25,333 nucleotides of DNA from a bacterium (lineage in GTDB: Bacteria > Spirochaetota > JAHITG01), in the NCBI GenBank assembly GCA_028711675.1, contig JAQTRT010000007.1:1-25333 (forward strand). Reading direction: 5' to 3'. The translations under genes and the position numbers were made by a program. Position 1 is the first letter of the stretch, and every line of letters begins with the position of its first letter. Below, one piece after another: positions 1 to 8,045 of this stretch. Under the pieces are notes generated by a model, which was not told the DNA's origin, searched no databases, and was given only the letters and a program-made list of their open reading frames with translations.

Positions 1-31
1 TCGGCCATCTTTTACTGGTATAATTTTTCCC

Positions 32-60
32 TTGACGGATGCATATAAAATATATATCTT
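32..60 (+). promoter_or_regulatory. Putative sigma-70-type promoter of rnpB
   Basis: TTGACG at 32-37 and TATCTT at 55-60 are separated by 17 bp. This places a start site near 67, just before the RNase P RNA. The same TATCTT -10 appears in the promoter proposed for rnfC. Seen by eye only; the region is AT-rich, so alternative -10 boxes (TATATC at 53-58) are possible. Confidence 0.5.
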
Positions 61-81
61 CTGTAGATTGTGCTGATAACA

Positions 82-431
82 GAGCAGTTCAAATAATCGG
101 GCTGGTGATGATCACCGGTCAGGAAAGTCCGAACTCCCACAGGCAAGCTGCCGGGTAACGCCCGGGAACCGCGAGGTTCAGAAAGTGCCACAGAAACGAC
201 ACAGCCGGCTCTTTTGCGCGAGCAGAAAAGCGGCAATGGTGAAATTGCGGGGTAAGAGCCCACAGGATGGATGGTAACATCCCATCCGGGTAAACCTCAG
301 CTGGAGCAAGGTCACGCAGGGGTTGGGCCGCCTGTCCTTTATATCCCCGGGTAGACCGCAAGGAAAAAAGACAGTAATGTCTTTTTCAAGAGAAATGATT
401 ATTTAAACAGAATTCGGCTTATGAACAGCTC
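82..431 (+). ncRNA. rnpB: RNase P RNA (bacterial M1-type)
   Basis: This is the catalytic RNA of ribonuclease P, which removes the 5' leader from tRNA precursors. The universally conserved blocks are visible in order: AGGAAAGTCC near 121-130, an ACAGAAACGACAC-like block at about 189-201, GGTAAGAGCCCAC at 251-263, and the 3' block AGAAATGAT...ACAGAATTCGGCTTA at about 391-421. The two ends pair to form P1: GAGCAGTTCAAATAA from 82 pairs with TTATGAACAGCTC at 419-431, followed by TTTT, which could also help termination. The length of about 350 nt is normal. The ends are set from the P1 pairing and may be off by several bases. It lies directly upstream of the SurA/PpiD-like gene, which has its own promoter. 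Confidence 0.93.
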
Positions 432-480
432 TTTTCAAGTAAAAGGCCGTAAAGGCGTCAAAGGTTAAACAGAATAACAT

Positions 481-508
481 TTGACAAATAAAAAAATAAT
501 ATTAGATT
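481..508 (+). promoter_or_regulatory. Putative promoter of the SurA/PpiD-like gene
   Basis: An exact TTGACA at 481-486 is followed after 16 bp by TAGATT at 503-508. Transcription would start near 515, just ahead of the AAGGAG ribosome binding site at 522-526. It lies in the AT-rich gap between rnpB and the gene at 534. Confidence 0.5.
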
Positions 509-533
509 TAAGAAAATTTTCAAGGAGTCCCGT

Positions 534-1595
534 ATGTTAAATAAATTAGCCAACAAGAAACTGATCATGATCATATCCCTGATAGCCGCCATCGCTTTTT
601 TAGGCCTTATTTATCTGGAATGGGGCCGCGGCGGCGTAACCGCGACAGGCGAGATTGCCAGCGTGAACGGTCATTCCATTTACTTACAGGATTTGAGAGA
701 ATTATACGAGCAGCTCAAGGAATACAACAAAGATAAAATGACAAAAGAGAACGCCTCACAGATCGACCGGCAGATTATGGAGGAAGCGCTCCGGAGGGTC
801 ATGCAGAAATACCTGATCCTCCAGCAGGCGGCGAAAGCCAGGATAACGGTCAGTGACGAGGAAATACTGAAAAGCGTCGTAGCCATGAAGATGTTCCAGA
901 CCGAGGACGGAAAGTTCAATCCTTACCTGTACCAGCAGCTGCCGAATGCCGTCAAGACCAAACTGGAGAACGAAAAAAGGGAAGAGATCACGTCCCAGCT
1001 CTTCCAGATAAGACTGTATGACGCGGTCAAGACCTCTGACCTTGATATCCGGACTTATTACCAGGAAAAATACACTCAGTGCAAGGTCCGGTTTATCCTG
1101 GTCCGCATCAATGAAGAATCGGGTAAAGCAGGCCTGGATACGCTCCTGCAAGCCAATACGGAACGGGCAAAGGCTGAAAAGGTCATCGACACATTCCTGC
1201 AGGCCGTAAAGAAAGGAGTGGACTTCAATGCCGCAGCCAATGCTCTGGGTTTAAGCGTATTCACAACGGATTACTTCCAGTTCTTCGGCCCTATCAAGAA
1301 GCCCGGAAGCCAGGAACGGTTCAATGACATTGAATTTCAGGATGTGTATGTCCAGGCCTTCAGGCTGAACCCTTTCCAGTCGAGCGAAAAAATATCCCTC
1401 AACCATGCTTTTGTGGCCTTACAGCCCGTCTCCCGTGTTAATCCTGACTGGAACAAGTTCTTTAAAGAACTTCCCACCCTGAAAAATGAATATGACGCGC
1501 GGTTGAGGCAGTATGCCCTTCAGGACTGGTATATGAATATTATCCAGAAATCAAAAATCGTGAATAACCTGGCAAAGCTTTATACAAAACAGTAA
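534..1595 (+). CDS. Membrane-anchored SurA/PpiD-like peptidyl-prolyl isomerase-family chaperone
   Basis: The product has 353 residues. A single hydrophobic segment at about 9-27, preceded by lysines, should anchor it in the inner membrane with the rest in the periplasm, as in PpiD. Residues of about 38-165 look like a SurA N-terminal chaperone domain: an xVNGHxI motif followed by long charged helices and a DEEI segment. Residues of about 175-270 resemble a degenerate parvulin domain (VRFILV start, then a KKGVDFNAAANALG stretch). The usual catalytic pattern of parvulins is not evident, so it may act only as a holdase for envelope proteins. The start is well supported by AAGGAG at 522-526. It ends 21 bp from a convergent gene with no clear terminator between them. 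The family assignment is fairly sure; loss of isomerase activity is an inference. Confidence 0.75.
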   Translation: MLNKLANKKLIMIISLIAAIAFLGLIYLEWGRGGVTATGEIASVNGHSIYLQDLRELYEQLKEYNKDKMTKENASQIDRQIMEEALRRVMQKYLILQQAAKARITVSDEEILKSVVAMKMFQTEDGKFNPYLYQQLPNAVKTKLENEKREEITSQLFQIRLYDAVKTSDLDIRTYYQEKYTQCKVRFILVRINEESGKAGLDTLLQANTERAKAEKVIDTFLQAVKKGVDFNAAANALGLSVFTTDYFQFFGPIKKPGSQERFNDIEFQDVYVQAFRLNPFQSSEKISLNHAFVALQPVSRVNPDWNKFFKELPTLKNEYDARLRQYALQDWYMNIIQKSKIVNNLAKLYTKQ

Positions 1596-1616
1596 GCTGC
1601 AATCCCTTCCGTTCCA

Positions 1617-3548
1617 TTACCGCCCGATCTTCAGCCGTTCACTGGCCGCGGCAAGGATGGCTTTTAGCATTTCTGTGTAGGACATGCCGGCCAGCTTCGA
1701 CATCTTGTTCAAGTGCCCGTCCCAGCACCAGCCGGGATTGGGATTAACTTCCAGGAGCCGCGGATTTCCTTGGCTATCCAGTCTCCAGTCCAGCCGCGTA
1801 TAATCACGGCAATCAAGACGCTCCACCAGCTTCAAACACCAGTCCTCGAGAAGTTTCTTGGTCTCGTCCGGGATATTGGCCGGGACGGATTTCAGTTTCC
1901 AGTAAGGGGAATCCGGGTCCCATTTGGCTTCATACCCGCATATCTTGGGGAGATCCTCAGGCAGTTCGGAATAATCCTCTTCGATGACCGGCAGGACCAC
2001 ATACTGCTCCGGCGGATTGCCGATGATCCCCACGCTCATATCGTTACCTGACAGGAACTCTTCCACAAGAATGGGCTTGTCATAACCGAACTTCTCGCGG
2101 ATCTCGGAGATGGCATTGATCAATTCATCCAGATTAAAAGTGACGCTCCTCTGGGTTATACCGAAACTGGAATCGCCGAAATTAGGCTTCACGATCACGG
2201 GGAATTCAATGGGCAGTTCGAACGTGGAGTCCTCCGGTTTGATGAAAAAGGCCTTAGCCACCGGAATGGCCATTTCCTGGGCAATACCGCGGATCAGGGA
2301 TTTATCATAACAGTAGGCCAGGGTCTGCGGACCGGACCCGGTATACGGGATCTCCAGTTTTTCAAGAAGAGAAGGGACATGAAGTTCCTTCCGGGGGTCG
2401 TTATTGAACCCTTCGTCGCACAGGTTAAAGACCAGGTCGATCTTGTTCTTGTTCTTCATCAGATCATGAATGAGGGTGGTGTGGTTATTAAAATAAGAGA
2501 ACTTGAAATCCTTTAATTCCCTTAAAGCATTCTTCAGTTCATCGATGGTATACAGATCGTCATCATCGAACACCGCATTGGGCTTCAACAGGTCCGGCCT
2601 GCGGGGATCACCCAGAAGTACGACAACATTCTTCACTTCCTCCCTGGTCTTTTTCCGCACAGGTGCCCAGTCTTTCCGCACGACAGCCGTGATAATGAGG
2701 CGCTTGGCCATCATGCCCAGGTCCTGGTTCCGCTGGGACGCGGTCTCAAGCCGGCCGGGGAAATTAATATCCGTGAAACCCGCTGCCTTCAGGAGATTGA
2801 TGATCTTTTCGCGGGTATAGAGGCGCTCGGCGTAAAACTGGTCCGCGATCACGCCTTTCTCCACGTGCGTGATCACTTCCCGCGTGATAAGGCGCTGCTC
2901 GTCAACAGAAAGCGACCGCTCACGGCATACAAAATGACGCTTGCCTATCCATTCCCATGACCGGGGTTCAAAATTTTTCTTTAAATACTCGCCGTCCGTC
3001 AGGTCGATCAGCAGTTTTCCCCAGGGTTTAAGGATCCGGAAGACCTCTTTCAGGATCTTCATATCATCATCCACCGTGTCAAAATAACCGAAACTGTTCC
3101 CCAGGATCATCACCAGGTCCATGTCATCGGTGGAATAAGGGATCTTCCGGGCATCGCCTTCCTTGAATTTTATATCCAGCCCTTCTTTCTGGTTCTGCGT
3201 TTTGGCCTTCTGGATCAGATAATGGGAACGGTCCAGGCCTTCCACGTTCTTAAAACCCCTCCGGGCCAGTTCCAGGGAATGGCGCCCCTGGCCGCAGCAA
3301 AGGTCCAGGATATGGTCATCTTTGGCCACATTGCAGATATCCAGGAAACGGTCGATCTCTCCGGTCGTGATGGTCTGGTCGTTCACCACATCCCCGTCCG
3401 TTTTCAGATAAAGGAAATTAAAGATCTTCTGCCACCAGTCCGGCGTGACGTTCTCTTCCAGATTATCTATGGGCCCCAGGACCTTCCGTTTGAACAGGAC
3501 GTTCTTACGTTTAGGCAGGGATTTACCATTCTCTCCTTCGGTTTTCAT
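1617..3548 (-). CDS. Fusion protein: SAM-dependent methyltransferase + ATP-grasp (D-Ala-D-Ala ligase-like)
   Basis: This single 643-residue reading frame joins two enzymes. Residues of about 35-290 form a class I methyltransferase: motif I is LDLCCGQGRHS at 81-91, an acidic strand end ExLD lies at 103-106, GDA at 131-133, and a DLVMILGNSFGYF segment follows. Residues of about 305-640 form an ATP-grasp ligase resembling Ddl: IPYTGSG at 400-406, YDKSLIR at 414-420, the nucleotide-binding VIVKPNFGDSSFGI at 451-464, VEEF at 495-498, and the Mg-binding end LLEVNPNPGW at 598-607. The ATP-grasp part would form an amide or peptide bond through an acyl-phosphate; the substrate is unknown. AGGAG lies 6 nt before the ATG. 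It follows the TrpB2 gene on the same strand after 118 nt, so the two may form an operon. Domain calls are firm; the pathway is not known. Confidence 0.82.
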   Translation of the reverse strand: MKTEGENGKSLPKRKNVLFKRKVLGPIDNLEENVTPDWWQKIFNFLYLKTDGDVVNDQTITTGEIDRFLDICNVAKDDHILDLCCGQGRHSLELARRGFKNVEGLDRSHYLIQKAKTQNQKEGLDIKFKEGDARKIPYSTDDMDLVMILGNSFGYFDTVDDDMKILKEVFRILKPWGKLLIDLTDGEYLKKNFEPRSWEWIGKRHFVCRERSLSVDEQRLITREVITHVEKGVIADQFYAERLYTREKIINLLKAAGFTDINFPGRLETASQRNQDLGMMAKRLIITAVVRKDWAPVRKKTREEVKNVVVLLGDPRRPDLLKPNAVFDDDDLYTIDELKNALRELKDFKFSYFNNHTTLIHDLMKNKNKIDLVFNLCDEGFNNDPRKELHVPSLLEKLEIPYTGSGPQTLAYCYDKSLIRGIAQEMAIPVAKAFFIKPEDSTFELPIEFPVIVKPNFGDSSFGITQRSVTFNLDELINAISEIREKFGYDKPILVEEFLSGNDMSVGIIGNPPEQYVVLPVIEEDYSELPEDLPKICGYEAKWDPDSPYWKLKSVPANIPDETKKLLEDWCLKLVERLDCRDYTRLDWRLDSQGNPRLLEVNPNPGWCWDGHLNKMSKLAGMSYTEMLKAILAAASERLKIGR

Positions 3549-3666
3549 TATATGCTCCTGATAAAAGATTTATCCGTATGGTTATTCTGTTAAACGGTAT
3601 TCAGGCGGAGAAAGTAGGGCGTAAAAAAGATAATGTGGTCCCTCTGGGTCCATGGGTCGTGGATCA

Positions 3667-4992
3667 TCAGATCGTGGAGTCATGTCCTGCTTTCAATTTT
3701 CCGTCAAAGTACATCTCGTAAGAAGCAAGGTCAAAATGGCCGTGTCCGCTCAGGTTAAAGATGATGTTCTTCACCTCGCCCGACTCCTTGCATTTCAACG
3801 CTTCATCAATCGTGGCTTTAATGGCGTGCGAGGTTTCCGGAGCAGGTATGAACCCTTCTGTCCTGGCAAACAGGACAGCGGCTTCAAAAACCTCGAGCTG
3901 ATGGTAAGCTCTGGGTTCGACCATGCCTTCCTTGACAAGCTGGGAGATAATGGGAGACATACCGTGATACCTGAGGCCGCCTGCATGGATGGAAGGCGGG
4001 ATAAAGGCATGTCCCAGGGTATACATCATTAACAGAGGCGTCATTTCAGCCGTATCGCCGAAATCGTATCTGTATTCACCCTTGGTCGTTGAGGGACAGG
4101 AGGTGGGTTCCACCGCTATCATTCTGATATTCTCACCTGCTTTCTTGTTAGGAATAAAAGGCAGGACAAGGCCGCCGAAATTACTTCCGCCGCCGATGCA
4201 GCCGATCAGAATATCAGGCGTTATCTCAGCTTTCTTCAGCTGTAATTTCAATTCCTCGCCGATGACCGTCTGATGCAGAAGGACATGGTTCAGGACACTT
4301 CCCAGGGAATAATTGGTATCCTGACTGCTGGCCGCTACTTCCATGGCCTCACTGATGGCTATACCAAGACTCCCCGGGCTCTTGGGGTCCTTCTCTAAAA
4401 TTTTCTTCCCGAAGTTGGTCCTGTGGCTCGGGCTGGGGATACACTCCGCACCCCAGACTTTCATCATCATTTTCCGGTAAGGTTTCTGGTCATAGCTCAC
4501 TTTCACCATGAAGACCGTGGCTTGCAGACCATAATAATTACAGGCAAAAGCCAGGGCGCTTCCCCATTGACCGGCGCCTGTTTCCGTAGAGATTTTCTTG
4601 ATCCCTTCCACCATATTGTAGTATGCCTGGGGAACAGCGGTATTGGGCTTATGGCTGCCGGCAGGCGAAACAGCCTCATTTTTATAAAAGATCCGGGCCG
4701 GGGTCTTTAACGCTTTTTCCAGTTTCGCAGCCCGGTAAACCGGTGTGGGTCTCCACAGGTTATAGACTTTTAGTACTTCTTCGGGTATATCAATGGTTTT
4801 CTTCATGCTCCCTTCCTGCTCGATCAGGGCGTTGGGAAAAATGACCTCCAGCTTGGAAGGGTCCATGGGCTTCTTGGTAGCAGGGTCCATAGGAGGAGAG
4901 AACGGGGTTTTCAGATCCATGAGCTCGGGAAGGACATTGTACCATTTCTTCGGCATCTCTCTATCATTTAATAGTATCTTTACTTCCAGCAT
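3667..4992 (-). CDS. TrpB2-type tryptophan synthase beta chain-like PLP enzyme
   Basis: This fold-type II PLP enzyme has 441 residues, matching the longer TrpB2 family rather than the roughly 400-residue TrpB1. The PLP lysine is K115 in GSHKPN, followed by ETGAGQWGSA at about 137-146, which carries the catalytic glutamate. The phosphate loop GCIGGGSNFGG and the C-terminal SGHGHFD are also present. The expected reaction is tryptophan from indole and serine. No trpA or other trp gene is nearby, so it may salvage indole or serve another pathway with the downstream methyltransferase/ATP-grasp gene. AAGGAG lies 7 nt before the ATG, and a TTGACA promoter is seen upstream. Family membership is firm; the physiological substrate is inferred. 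Confidence 0.88.
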   Translation of the reverse strand: MLEVKILLNDREMPKKWYNVLPELMDLKTPFSPPMDPATKKPMDPSKLEVIFPNALIEQEGSMKKTIDIPEEVLKVYNLWRPTPVYRAAKLEKALKTPARIFYKNEAVSPAGSHKPNTAVPQAYYNMVEGIKKISTETGAGQWGSALAFACNYYGLQATVFMVKVSYDQKPYRKMMMKVWGAECIPSPSHRTNFGKKILEKDPKSPGSLGIAISEAMEVAASSQDTNYSLGSVLNHVLLHQTVIGEELKLQLKKAEITPDILIGCIGGGSNFGGLVLPFIPNKKAGENIRMIAVEPTSCPSTTKGEYRYDFGDTAEMTPLLMMYTLGHAFIPPSIHAGGLRYHGMSPIISQLVKEGMVEPRAYHQLEVFEAAVLFARTEGFIPAPETSHAIKATIDEALKCKESGEVKNIIFNLSGHGHFDLASYEMYFDGKLKAGHDSTI

Positions 4993-5057
4993 AATATTTC
5001 TCCTTGATAAAAATATCCATGATCGGGCATTATCATAATTATGGTATATTTGTAGAA

Positions 5058-5086
5058 TAAATATATCATTTTAATTCAGTTGTCAA
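5058..5086 (-). promoter_or_regulatory. Putative promoter of the TrpB2 / methyltransferase-ATP-grasp unit
   Basis: On the minus strand, TTGACA (5086-5081) is followed by TATTTA (5063-5058) after 17 bp, or by TATATT (5065-5060) after 15 bp. Transcription would begin near 5051, leaving a leader of about 60 nt. I see no tryptophan-rich leader peptide or other attenuator in it. The promoter sits back-to-back with the one for the phospholipase-D-family gene. Confidence 0.5.
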
Positions 5087-5130
5087 GCTATTTATCATTT
5101 TTCCCAGGGACAGGGCGCGAAACAATTCAT

Positions 5131-5158
5131 TTGACAACAGAATAAAAAACAGTATTTA
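5131..5158 (+). promoter_or_regulatory. Putative promoter of the phospholipase-D-family gene
   Basis: An exact TTGACA at 5131-5136 is followed after 16 bp by TATTTA at 5153-5158. The gene's GGAGG ribosome binding site begins 16 bp further on. The -35 boxes of the two divergent promoters are only about 45 bp apart, so one regulator could act on both. Confidence 0.5.
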
Positions 5159-5188
5159 TTTTTTATCACAACCGGAGGAAATAATATT

Positions 5189-6334
5189 ATGGATAATCTT
5201 GAATTCGCGCAGAGTGTTCCGGAAGAAACCCATCTGGCCATCGAAGGCGTTAAACACGCCAAAGACCTGTGGCTGGAAATGCTCAAGGGAGCCAAATCCA
5301 CTATCGATATCGGGCAGTTCTATATTGCCAGTATCCCCGGCGAGGCCATGGAACCGGTCCTTGGCCTTATCAGGGAAAAGGCCAGGTCCGGGATTAAAGT
5401 AAGGCTGGTCGTGGACAGAGGCATGATCGAAGGCGGGAATTATGAGCTCCGTTATTTCGACAACATCAAGGAGATCGAGATCCGGACCATTGACCTGAAG
5501 ACCCTGACCAACAGCATCATGCATGCCAAATACATGATCATTGACAGGGAAGACTGCTTCCTGGGGAGCCAGAACTTTGACTGGCGTTCCCTGACCCAGG
5601 TGCACGAGATCGGCGTCCGAATCAAAGAGAAAAAATTAGGGGAGATCATGACGCGTATCTTTGAAAATGACTGGGAGATCGCCAAGACCGATAAACTGCC
5701 GGTATATAAAAAAACAGAGAGGGGACGCTCTCCGGAATTCACCGTCACCTACGAGAACGAGCCCATTAAGATCAGACCGGCTTTTTCACCGGCTATCATC
5801 ACGCCCCCGGACCTCTCCCTCGAGCTGGATGAAGTGACGGGCCTTATCAACAGCGCCCAGAGAGAGATACTGGTTAGCGTCATGGAATATTCCCCCAAGA
5901 GCAGCTACACCAAGGACTATCTGACCCGGATCGATTTCAGCCTCAGGGAAGCCTCCATCAAAGGCGTTCAGGTCAAACTGCTCTTTACGGACTGGGTCTA
6001 CAAGGAACCCAATATCAGTTTCATCAAAAGCCTGGCTGCCATGCCTAACATCGAAGTGAAGGCCAGCTCCATTCCCCGGCTGGAAAAAAAATTCATCCCT
6101 TTTGCCAGGGTCTCCCACTGTAAATTCATGGTAGTGGACAGAGACAAGGCCTGGCTCGGTACCACGAACTGGGAGCCGGATTATTACCTTTCCTCCCGCA
6201 ACATGAGTGTCGTGATGGAAGGGGCTGCTACCAATAAAAAATTAAGGGAACTTTTCTTCAATACCTGGACCCAGCCGTTCTCCGAGCATATCGACCTGTC
6301 CCGGAAATACATCAAACCCCAGATCGGCGATTGA
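5189..6334 (+). CDS. Phospholipase D-family protein with two HKD motifs
   Basis: The product has 381 residues and two complete HxKxxxxD motifs. The first is HAKYMIID (H112, K114, D119), followed by FLGSQNFDWRS. The second is HCKFMVVD (H310, K312, D317), followed by WLGTTNWEPDYY. The two half-sites normally combine into one active site that cleaves or transfers phosphodiesters through a phosphohistidine. Family members include phospholipase D, cardiolipin synthase and nucleases. Neither a signal peptide nor membrane segments, which cardiolipin synthases usually have at the N-terminus, are present, so a cytoplasmic location is likely. GGAGG lies 10 nt before the ATG. It is divergent from the TrpB2 gene and followed by the DegT-like gene, which has its own promoter. 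Catalytic competence looks intact; the substrate cannot be told. Confidence 0.85.
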   Translation: MDNLEFAQSVPEETHLAIEGVKHAKDLWLEMLKGAKSTIDIGQFYIASIPGEAMEPVLGLIREKARSGIKVRLVVDRGMIEGGNYELRYFDNIKEIEIRTIDLKTLTNSIMHAKYMIIDREDCFLGSQNFDWRSLTQVHEIGVRIKEKKLGEIMTRIFENDWEIAKTDKLPVYKKTERGRSPEFTVTYENEPIKIRPAFSPAIITPPDLSLELDEVTGLINSAQREILVSVMEYSPKSSYTKDYLTRIDFSLREASIKGVQVKLLFTDWVYKEPNISFIKSLAAMPNIEVKASSIPRLEKKFIPFARVSHCKFMVVDRDKAWLGTTNWEPDYYLSSRNMSVVMEGAATNKKLRELFFNTWTQPFSEHIDLSRKYIKPQIGD

Positions 6335-6415
6335 ACAGAAAAACCGTTGCCTCAGGGTTCAACTGTATTTTTCCTGATTTCCCGATTTGACCGGACAGGA
6401 TCGCGTGAAAAATAT

Positions 6416-6446
6416 TTGACAAGGAATTAAAAAAAAGTATTATAAT
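6416..6446 (+). promoter_or_regulatory. Putative promoter of the DegT-like / QueD pair, very close to the start codon
   Basis: An exact TTGACA lies at 6416-6421. Overlapping -10 candidates are TATTAT at 6438-6443 (16 bp spacer) and TATAAT at 6441-6446 (19 bp spacer). Either places the start site at about 6450-6453, one to five bases before the ATG at 6455, so the mRNA would be nearly leaderless. No Shine-Dalgarno sequence is seen. Confidence 0.5.
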
Positions 6447-6454
6447 CCGATATT

Positions 6455-7522
6455 ATGATACCGCTGAATAAACCTACGATCGTAAGAAAAGACCTGGAAT
6501 ATGTCCTCAATTGCCTCATCACCGAACGGATTGAGGAAGGTGAGCTGACGAGGGAATTTGAAAAATCCATCTGCCACTTCCTTAATTTAAAATATTCCGT
6601 GGCCACTAACTCTTTCTCGTCCAGCCTTCATCTGGCTCTCCTGGCCCTTTCCCTTCAGCCGGATGACGAGATCATCCTCTCAGCTTATACGCCTTCCTAT
6701 ATCCTCAACGTTTTCCGGTATATCCAGGTCAAACCCGTGCTGGCTGATATCGATCTGAGTTCCTATAACATGGATATCAAACAAGTGGAACAAAAAATCT
6801 CCGGCAAGACAAAAGCAATCCTCCTCAACCATGCTTTCGGTCTTCCGGCCGATATCGACGCCTTTCTTAATCTCAACATCCCTATCATCGAAGACTGCTC
6901 TTATGCTTTCGGCTCAGAATATACTTCAGCCGTGATGCCGGAACTGAAGCTTACCGGCAGCTTCGGGATCTTTTCCCTTTTCTCCTTTGACACAGATACC
7001 AATATCACCACGGGCAACGGAGCCATGATGGTTTCCAATTCCCGTGATCTGGTCCTGAACGCAAAAAAATACAAGCTGAATCCGCTGGCTGAAGAGAAGG
7101 ACATGCAGATCCGGTACGATTACCGTATCTCGGATATCTCATCCGCCCTTGGATTAAGCCAGCTGAAGATCGTAAAAAAGCTGATCGACCGCCGGGTGGA
7201 GATCGCTAATTATTACAGCGAACGGTTCCAGCGCTCTAAAAACAAGATCATCCGCGTTCCGGAGAACATGAAATCCGTTTATTCCAAATACACGCTCCTG
7301 CTTGAAGGCAACCTGGAAAAGACCATCCGGTTCATGCGCCAGAACAAAGTGGACGCAGACCGGCCTGTCCCGTCCCCGGCTTACAGCGTTTTAGACCCCG
7401 AAGGCAGGGAATACCCCAATGCATTTCAGTGCTACAACAAGCTGATCGAAATACCCGTCTATCCCAGCCTGAAAAAAAAGGAGATCGAACGGGTCGCCAA
7501 CACATTCCTGAAGGTATTCTGA
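6455..7522 (+). CDS. DegT/DnrJ/EryC1/StrS-family protein lacking the PLP lysine
   Basis: The product has 355 residues and a DegT-family sugar aminotransferase fold. It starts MIPLNKPTI, as family members do, which supports this start even though no ribosome binding site is present. Further matches are an ExDxIILSAYTP segment, IPIIEDCSYAFGS at 142-153, and FSLFSFDTDTNITTGNGAMMVS at 173-194. In that last block, active members read FSFxxxKN(I/L)TTGEGG with the lysine that binds PLP; here the position is T182. The SGT phosphate-binding motif is also altered (S53-F54-S55), and the usual His/Gln after ED is Y150. It is therefore unlikely to be a normal aminotransferase and may be a structural or regulatory pseudoenzyme, or do different chemistry. 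Its TGA overlaps the ATG of the QueD-like gene by one base. Confidence 0.8.
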   Translation: MIPLNKPTIVRKDLEYVLNCLITERIEEGELTREFEKSICHFLNLKYSVATNSFSSSLHLALLALSLQPDDEIILSAYTPSYILNVFRYIQVKPVLADIDLSSYNMDIKQVEQKISGKTKAILLNHAFGLPADIDAFLNLNIPIIEDCSYAFGSEYTSAVMPELKLTGSFGIFSLFSFDTDTNITTGNGAMMVSNSRDLVLNAKKYKLNPLAEEKDMQIRYDYRISDISSALGLSQLKIVKKLIDRRVEIANYYSERFQRSKNKIIRVPENMKSVYSKYTLLLEGNLEKTIRFMRQNKVDADRPVPSPAYSVLDPEGREYPNAFQCYNKLIEIPVYPSLKKKEIERVANTFLKVF

Positions 7523-7896
7523 TGTATGAATTAATCATCCACGATTATTTCTCTTCTGCGCACAATCTGCAGGGCTATAAAGGAAAATGCGAGAACCTGC
7601 ACGGTCATAACTGGAAAGTGGAAGTTGTCATTGGATGCCGAAAACTCAATGCCATTGGTATGGCTGTCGATTTTAAGATACTAAAAAAATATTTAAAATC
7701 CGTCCTGGACCTGCTGGACCACAAGTATCTGAATGAGATCCCTTATTTCAGGAAAAAGAATCCATCAGCAGAGAATATAGCTGAATTTATATATCTCCGG
7801 CTCCAAAAACCCCTAAAAAGCATTAAAAATATCACTTTAAAGAAAGTAATAACCTGGGAAGGCCAGAATTCAGGAGCTTCCTTCTATAAAAAATAA
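7522..7896 (+). CDS. QueD / 6-pyruvoyltetrahydropterin synthase-family enzyme
   Basis: The product has 124 residues, the usual size of QueD. The zinc ligands are H14 (FSSAH), H27 and H29 (LHGHNW), and the catalytic cysteine is C23, in the CxxxHGH pattern typical of 6-carboxytetrahydropterin synthase. WEGQNSGASFY near the C-terminus matches the substrate-binding glutamate region. The expected reaction converts dihydroneopterin triphosphate to 6-carboxy- or 6-pyruvoyl-tetrahydropterin, as in the queuosine pathway. The chosen ATG at 7522 overlaps the stop of the preceding gene (ATGTATG after TGA, sharing one base), so translation is coupled. Longer in-frame starts would overlap the DegT gene and add no conserved residues. 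No queC, queE or queF gene is nearby, so the pathway (queuosine or another pterin) is unproven. Confidence 0.85.
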   Translation: MYELIIHDYFSSAHNLQGYKGKCENLHGHNWKVEVVIGCRKLNAIGMAVDFKILKKYLKSVLDLLDHKYLNEIPYFRKKNPSAENIAEFIYLRLQKPLKSIKNITLKKVITWEGQNSGASFYKK

Positions 7897-8045
7897 CACC
7901 TGCTTCAACCGGATACCCTCTGTTCATTATTAATAAAAAAGGTAAGAACTGTTATTTAAAAGGGAAAATCATTAAAAAATCCATGTTTTTCTCAAAAACC
8001 TGATAATGGAATCCTTCCCTGATATAAAAAAAGTTGTAATAAATC

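Noticed and set aside
3600..3666. Imperfect repeats and a possible hairpin between TrpB2 and the methyltransferase/ATP-grasp gene
   Set aside because: The GGTCC/GGTC-rich stretch gives only a short stem with a mismatch, and the following T-rich run on the minus strand is some distance away. This is not enough for a terminator or repeat call.
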